Source of the DNA: an uncultured Prochlorococcus sp.
Lineage (GTDB): Bacteria > Cyanobacteriota > Cyanobacteriia > PCC-6307 > Cyanobiaceae
Assembly: GCA_902595175.1 (NCBI GenBank)
Contig: CACJPB010000007.1
Span: 1 to 50,290, forward strand
Length of the DNA: 50,290 nucleotides
Direction of reading: 5' to 3'
Positions 46,312 through 50,290 of this stretch are shown piece by piece; position 1 is the first letter of the stretch, and each line of letters starts with the position of its first letter. The notes under the pieces were generated by a model. The model searched no databases. It saw only the letters and a list, made by a program, of their open reading frames with translations, and had not been told where the DNA came from. A program made the position numbers and the translations under genes.

Positions 46312-47637
46312 ATGCTTAAACCTAACAATAAAGTTTTTGAAGAAAGAAGAGAAATCTTCCTCAATAAATTAAATGGAAAAGCTGCTATTATCCCAGGTGC
46401 TAATCTAGTAAAGCATCATGCTGATTGTGAATATCCTTTTAGACAAGATAGTAATTTTTGGTATTTGACCGGTTTTGATGAGCCAGATGCAATCGCTCTT
46501 TTCTTATCGCATAAGCCTAAGGGAGAGAGATTTATTATGTTTGTTGCTCCTAAAGATGTTATAAGCGAAGTCTGGCATGGCTTTAGATGGGGTATAGAAG
46601 GCGCTGAGAAAGAGTTTAATGCTGATAAGGCTCACTCAATAAACGAATTAAGAGATTTACTCCCAGGTTATATAAATGGTTCTGATGAGCTCGTTTTTTC
46701 TATTGGTAAGCATCCATCAGTTGAGAAAATAATACTTGAAATTTTTTCACAACAACTTGAAAATCGCTCAAGATTAGGCATTGGTGGAAATTCTATAAAA
46801 TCTCCAGAAATTTATTTAAATGAGATGAGATTAATAAAAAGTGAATTTGAAATTAAGAGAATGAGAGAAGCTATACAAATCTCAGCCGAAGCTCATGAAT
46901 TAGTTAGAGAATCTATCTCATCAAAGAAAAATGAAAGACAAATTCAGGGTCTTTTAGAGGGATTCTTTCTGGAAAAAGGGGCAAGAGGACCAGCTTATAA
47001 CTCGATTGTTGCGTCAGGAGATAATGCCTGTATTTTGCATTACACTTCAAATAACTCACTCTTGAAGAAGGAAGATTTATTGTTGGTGGATGCTGGATGC
47101 TCACTAATTGATTATTACAATGGAGACATAACAAGAACTATCCCAATAGGTGGTAAATTTTCTGATGAGCAAAAAGTTATTTATGAAATTGTATTGAGTG
47201 CGCAGAAAAATGCCATTAAAAGTGCAGTAAAGGGTTCGAATTCAAGTGTTGTTCATAATGTTGCTTTAACTATTCTTATTGAGGGATTAAAAGAAATTGG
47301 TTTATTGTCGGGCAGTACTGAGGAGATAATTGAGAATCAATCTTATAAACATCTTTACATGCATAGAACTGGACATTGGCTCGGCTTAGATGTTCATGAT
47401 GTTGGCGCATACAGAATGGGGGACTATGAAGTGCCATTACAGAATGGAATGATTCTTACGGTAGAACCTGGGATATATATAAGTGATAGGATCCCAGTAC
47501 CTGAGGGACAACCTTCCATAGATGAAAAATGGAAAGGCATAGGGATAAGAATAGAAGATGATGTCCTGGTCAGAGATACAAACCCAGATGTTTTAAGTAT
47601 TGCTGCACTAAAAGAAATTTCTGATTTAGAATTTTGA
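46312..47637 (+). CDS. pepP: Xaa-Pro aminopeptidase
   Basis: The 441-residue metallopeptidase has an N-terminal creatinase-like domain (YPFRQDSNFWYLTGFDEPDA) and a C-terminal pita-bread domain. The dinuclear metal ligands are visible in VDAGCSLIDYYNGDITRT, HRTGHWLGLDVHD, TVEPGIYIS and IGIRIEDDVLV. It removes N-terminal residues before proline. It stands alone between the CNNM gene and the 52-residue ORF. The length is that of PepP/AMPP enzymes. Confidence 0.95.
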   Translation: MLKPNNKVFEERREIFLNKLNGKAAIIPGANLVKHHADCEYPFRQDSNFWYLTGFDEPDAIALFLSHKPKGERFIMFVAPKDVISEVWHGFRWGIEGAEKEFNADKAHSINELRDLLPGYINGSDELVFSIGKHPSVEKIILEIFSQQLENRSRLGIGGNSIKSPEIYLNEMRLIKSEFEIKRMREAIQISAEAHELVRESISSKKNERQIQGLLEGFFLEKGARGPAYNSIVASGDNACILHYTSNNSLLKKEDLLLVDAGCSLIDYYNGDITRTIPIGGKFSDEQKVIYEIVLSAQKNAIKSAVKGSNSSVVHNVALTILIEGLKEIGLLSGSTEEIIENQSYKHLYMHRTGHWLGLDVHDVGAYRMGDYEVPLQNGMILTVEPGIYISDRIPVPEGQPSIDEKWKGIGIRIEDDVLVRDTNPDVLSIAALKEISDLEF

Positions 47638-47691
47638 AATTTGACTTATCAAGTTAATAGATTTATTTTTTATTAAGTTTAAAGCTCAAAA

Positions 47692-47850
47692 ATGAATAAG
47701 TCCGATTCATATGATTCGAAACTCTCTCAAGCGAGAGGCTTAGCAAGTCAGCTTGGCATGTTTGCAGAAGAAAATGATATCCCGAAAGATCTTTGGGATT
47801 CATTGGAGGCTACTATTTATGATTTTTATGAAGTGTCTCATGATAGATAA
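47692..47850 (+). CDS. Small 52-residue protein, unknown
   Basis: ATG 47692 to TAA 47848-47850 gives a 52-residue acidic protein starting MNKSDSYDSKLSQARGLASQ, with helix-forming LGMFAEENDIPKDLWDSLEA and an aromatic tail EATIYDFYEVSHDR. It looks like a compact, helical, soluble protein. Its amino-acid composition is coding-like. I recognise no family. It lies 54 bases after pepP, and this 319-base gap between pepP and ycf65 otherwise holds nothing I can identify. Confidence 0.55.
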   Translation: MNKSDSYDSKLSQARGLASQLGMFAEENDIPKDLWDSLEATIYDFYEVSHDR

Positions 47851-47956
47851 AAATCATATTTAGAAGTTATCAATAATTAAAATCAAGAAATTTTGAATAA
47901 ATCAATCAAAATGTGACCATAAACTGATAAATTATTTATTAAACATTAATAAGTGA

Positions 47957-48433
47957 ATGACCTCATCAGATAAGTTAAATCAAAATTCAACAGAAAAAAA
48001 GGAAAAAAACATTGATGCACCAAACTCTAAAAATTCTTCTCCTAATTCAGGAATGATGGGTGCCACAGCTGTATTAGCAGCTGCCACAATTGATGAAGAT
48101 GGTGTACCTACTGGTTATACCCCTAAACCTGATGAAGGAAGATTCATTATAAAAGTATTGTGGTTACCTGATAATGTAGCTCTAGCAGTGGATCAAATAG
48201 TAGGTGGAGGCTCCAGTCCTCTTACTGCTTACTACTTTTGGCCAAGAGATGATGCTTGGGAAAAATTAAAAAGTGAACTTGAAAATAAAGGTTGGATTAC
48301 AGATAACGAGAGAGTAGAGATATTGAATAAGGCTACTGAAGTGATTAATTATTGGCAAGAAGAGGGTAAAACAAAAAAATTAGAAGAAGCTAAATTAAAG
48401 TTTCCTGAAGTAACTTTTTGTGGAACCGCTTAA
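47957..48433 (+). CDS. ycf65: PSRP-3/Ycf65 ribosome-associated protein
   Basis: The 158-residue protein has an N-terminal disordered, Ser/Asn/Lys-rich 50 residues and a C-terminal domain with [40 protein letters not shown] and [11 protein letters not shown]. These are the core motifs of PSRP-3/Ycf65, a 30S-subunit protein specific to cyanobacteria and plastids. A start later in the frame would remove the unusual N-terminal extension, so the exact start is less certain. It converges on epsilon with a gap of three bases. Confidence 0.9.
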   Translation: MTSSDKLNQNSTEKKEKNIDAPNSKNSSPNSGMMGATAVLAAATIDEDGVPTGYTPKPDEGRFIIKVLWLPDNVALAVDQIVGGGSSPLTAYYFWPRDDAWEKLKSELENKGWITDNERVEILNKATEVINYWQEEGKTKKLEEAKLKFPEVTFCGTA

Positions 48434-48436
48434 ATA

Positions 48437-48841
48437 TTAGTTCTTTGCAGCTTGAATCCAGGCTTCAGCCTTTGAAACCTCTTTCATGGCTTTAATTTTC
48501 TCTGGATTTTTTTCATTTTCAGTAAATTTGCTAATTGCTAATTTTGCTTCTTTAAGATCTTGTTCTGCATTTTGAACGTTAATTTCAGATCCAATTTCAG
48601 CATTATTTACTAAAACTATAACTTCATCTGATTCAATTTCAGCGAAGCCTCCCATAAGGGCTATCGATTTCCACTGGGAATTCATTCTTAGCCTTAAAAC
48701 GCCAATATCTATAGCAGTAACTAAAGAGATGTGTCCTGGTAATATACCTAGTTGACCAGTGGTACTTGGAAGAATTACTTCTTCAGCTTCGCCTTGATAA
48801 ACATTTTTATTGGGAGCTAAAACTTTTAGAGAAATTGCCAT
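48437..48841 (-). CDS. atpC: ATP synthase subunit epsilon
   Basis: The subunit (atpE in cyanobacterial naming) caps the rotor and can inhibit ATP hydrolysis. The start is placed at ATG 48841 ([20 protein letters not shown]), which is the family N-terminus and gives 134 residues. The frame extends to an ATG at 48877, but that would add 12 odd residues. The N-terminal beta-sandwich ([21 protein letters not shown]) and the C-terminal helical hairpin are present. It is downstream of beta in a separate atpD-atpC transcription unit. Confidence 0.96.
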   Translation of the reverse strand: MAISLKVLAPNKNVYQGEAEEVILPSTTGQLGILPGHISLVTAIDIGVLRLRMNSQWKSIALMGGFAEIESDEVIVLVNNAEIGSEINVQNAEQDLKEAKLAISKFTENEKNPEKIKAMKEVSKAEAWIQAAKN

Positions 48842-48881
48842 TAATTTAAGATTATTGAAGGTTTGATATATATTCAAATAT

Positions 48882-50290
<1,409 letters not shown>

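Overview
The window looks like the core genome of a high-light-adapted Prochlorococcus. Indications are very AT-rich DNA, compact genes with 1-4 base overlaps, a split cyanobacterial RNA polymerase (rpoB-rpoC1-rpoC2), a high-light-inducible protein, Ycf35 and Ycf65/PSRP-3 proteins, the cyanobacterial ATP synthase operon with both b and b' subunits, and a BioK-type esterase in the biotin cluster. I see no tRNA, rRNA, CRISPR array, insertion sequence, prophage or toxin-antitoxin gene. Almost all of the window is conserved housekeeping DNA. Species and gene-order statements rest on protein recognition from memory, not on a search.

Layout. 1-2.6 kb: rpiA tail, hisD, rpsT, tatD. 2.9-12.3 kb: rpoB, rpoC1, rpoC2, followed by a 50-residue high-light-inducible gene. 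12.5-14.5 kb: rlmN, a tiny membrane protein and a HEAT-repeat protein. 14.7-16.9 kb: a four-gene redox module of unknown purpose (DUF2997, DUF1257/Ycf35, a [4Fe-4S] ferredoxin, an aldo/keto-reductase-like protein). 16.9-18.4 kb: rsmG, a membrane J-domain protein and DUF3143. 18.4-22.9 kb: the tightly packed biotin operon bioF-bioK-bioC-bioD-bioA. 23-30.3 kb: a Ski2-like helicase, fumC, purB, a TlyA-like methylase, glnB with an unknown partner. 30.4-34.1 kb: queF, ccs1, ccdA, ftsW. 34.4-40.1 kb: atp1-a-c-b'-b-delta-alpha-gamma. 40.1-46.2 kb: a [2Fe-2S] ferredoxin, a 63-residue unknown, DUF3326, nadE-nadD, a DUF697 GTPase and a CNNM/CBS membrane protein. 46.3-50.3 kb: a proline aminopeptidase, a 52-residue unknown, Ycf65, ATP synthase epsilon and beta.

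The most striking anomaly is at the right edge. The ATP synthase beta gene lacks about 80 N-terminal codons and is instead joined in frame, on the same strand, to the C-terminal end of GroEL. The join sits on a short GGCATGG-like shared sequence about 190 bases from the window end. It is either a real rearrangement or, more likely, an amplification or assembly chimera.

The most promising regulatory signals lie in the ATP synthase operon. One is a perfect 9-bp inverted repeat whose 3' arm contains the Shine-Dalgarno-like GAGAGG of the first gene. The other is a set of three consecutive hairpins directly upstream of the subunit c gene. A long imperfect hairpin between purB and tlyA is a further candidate for an undescribed small RNA or leader.
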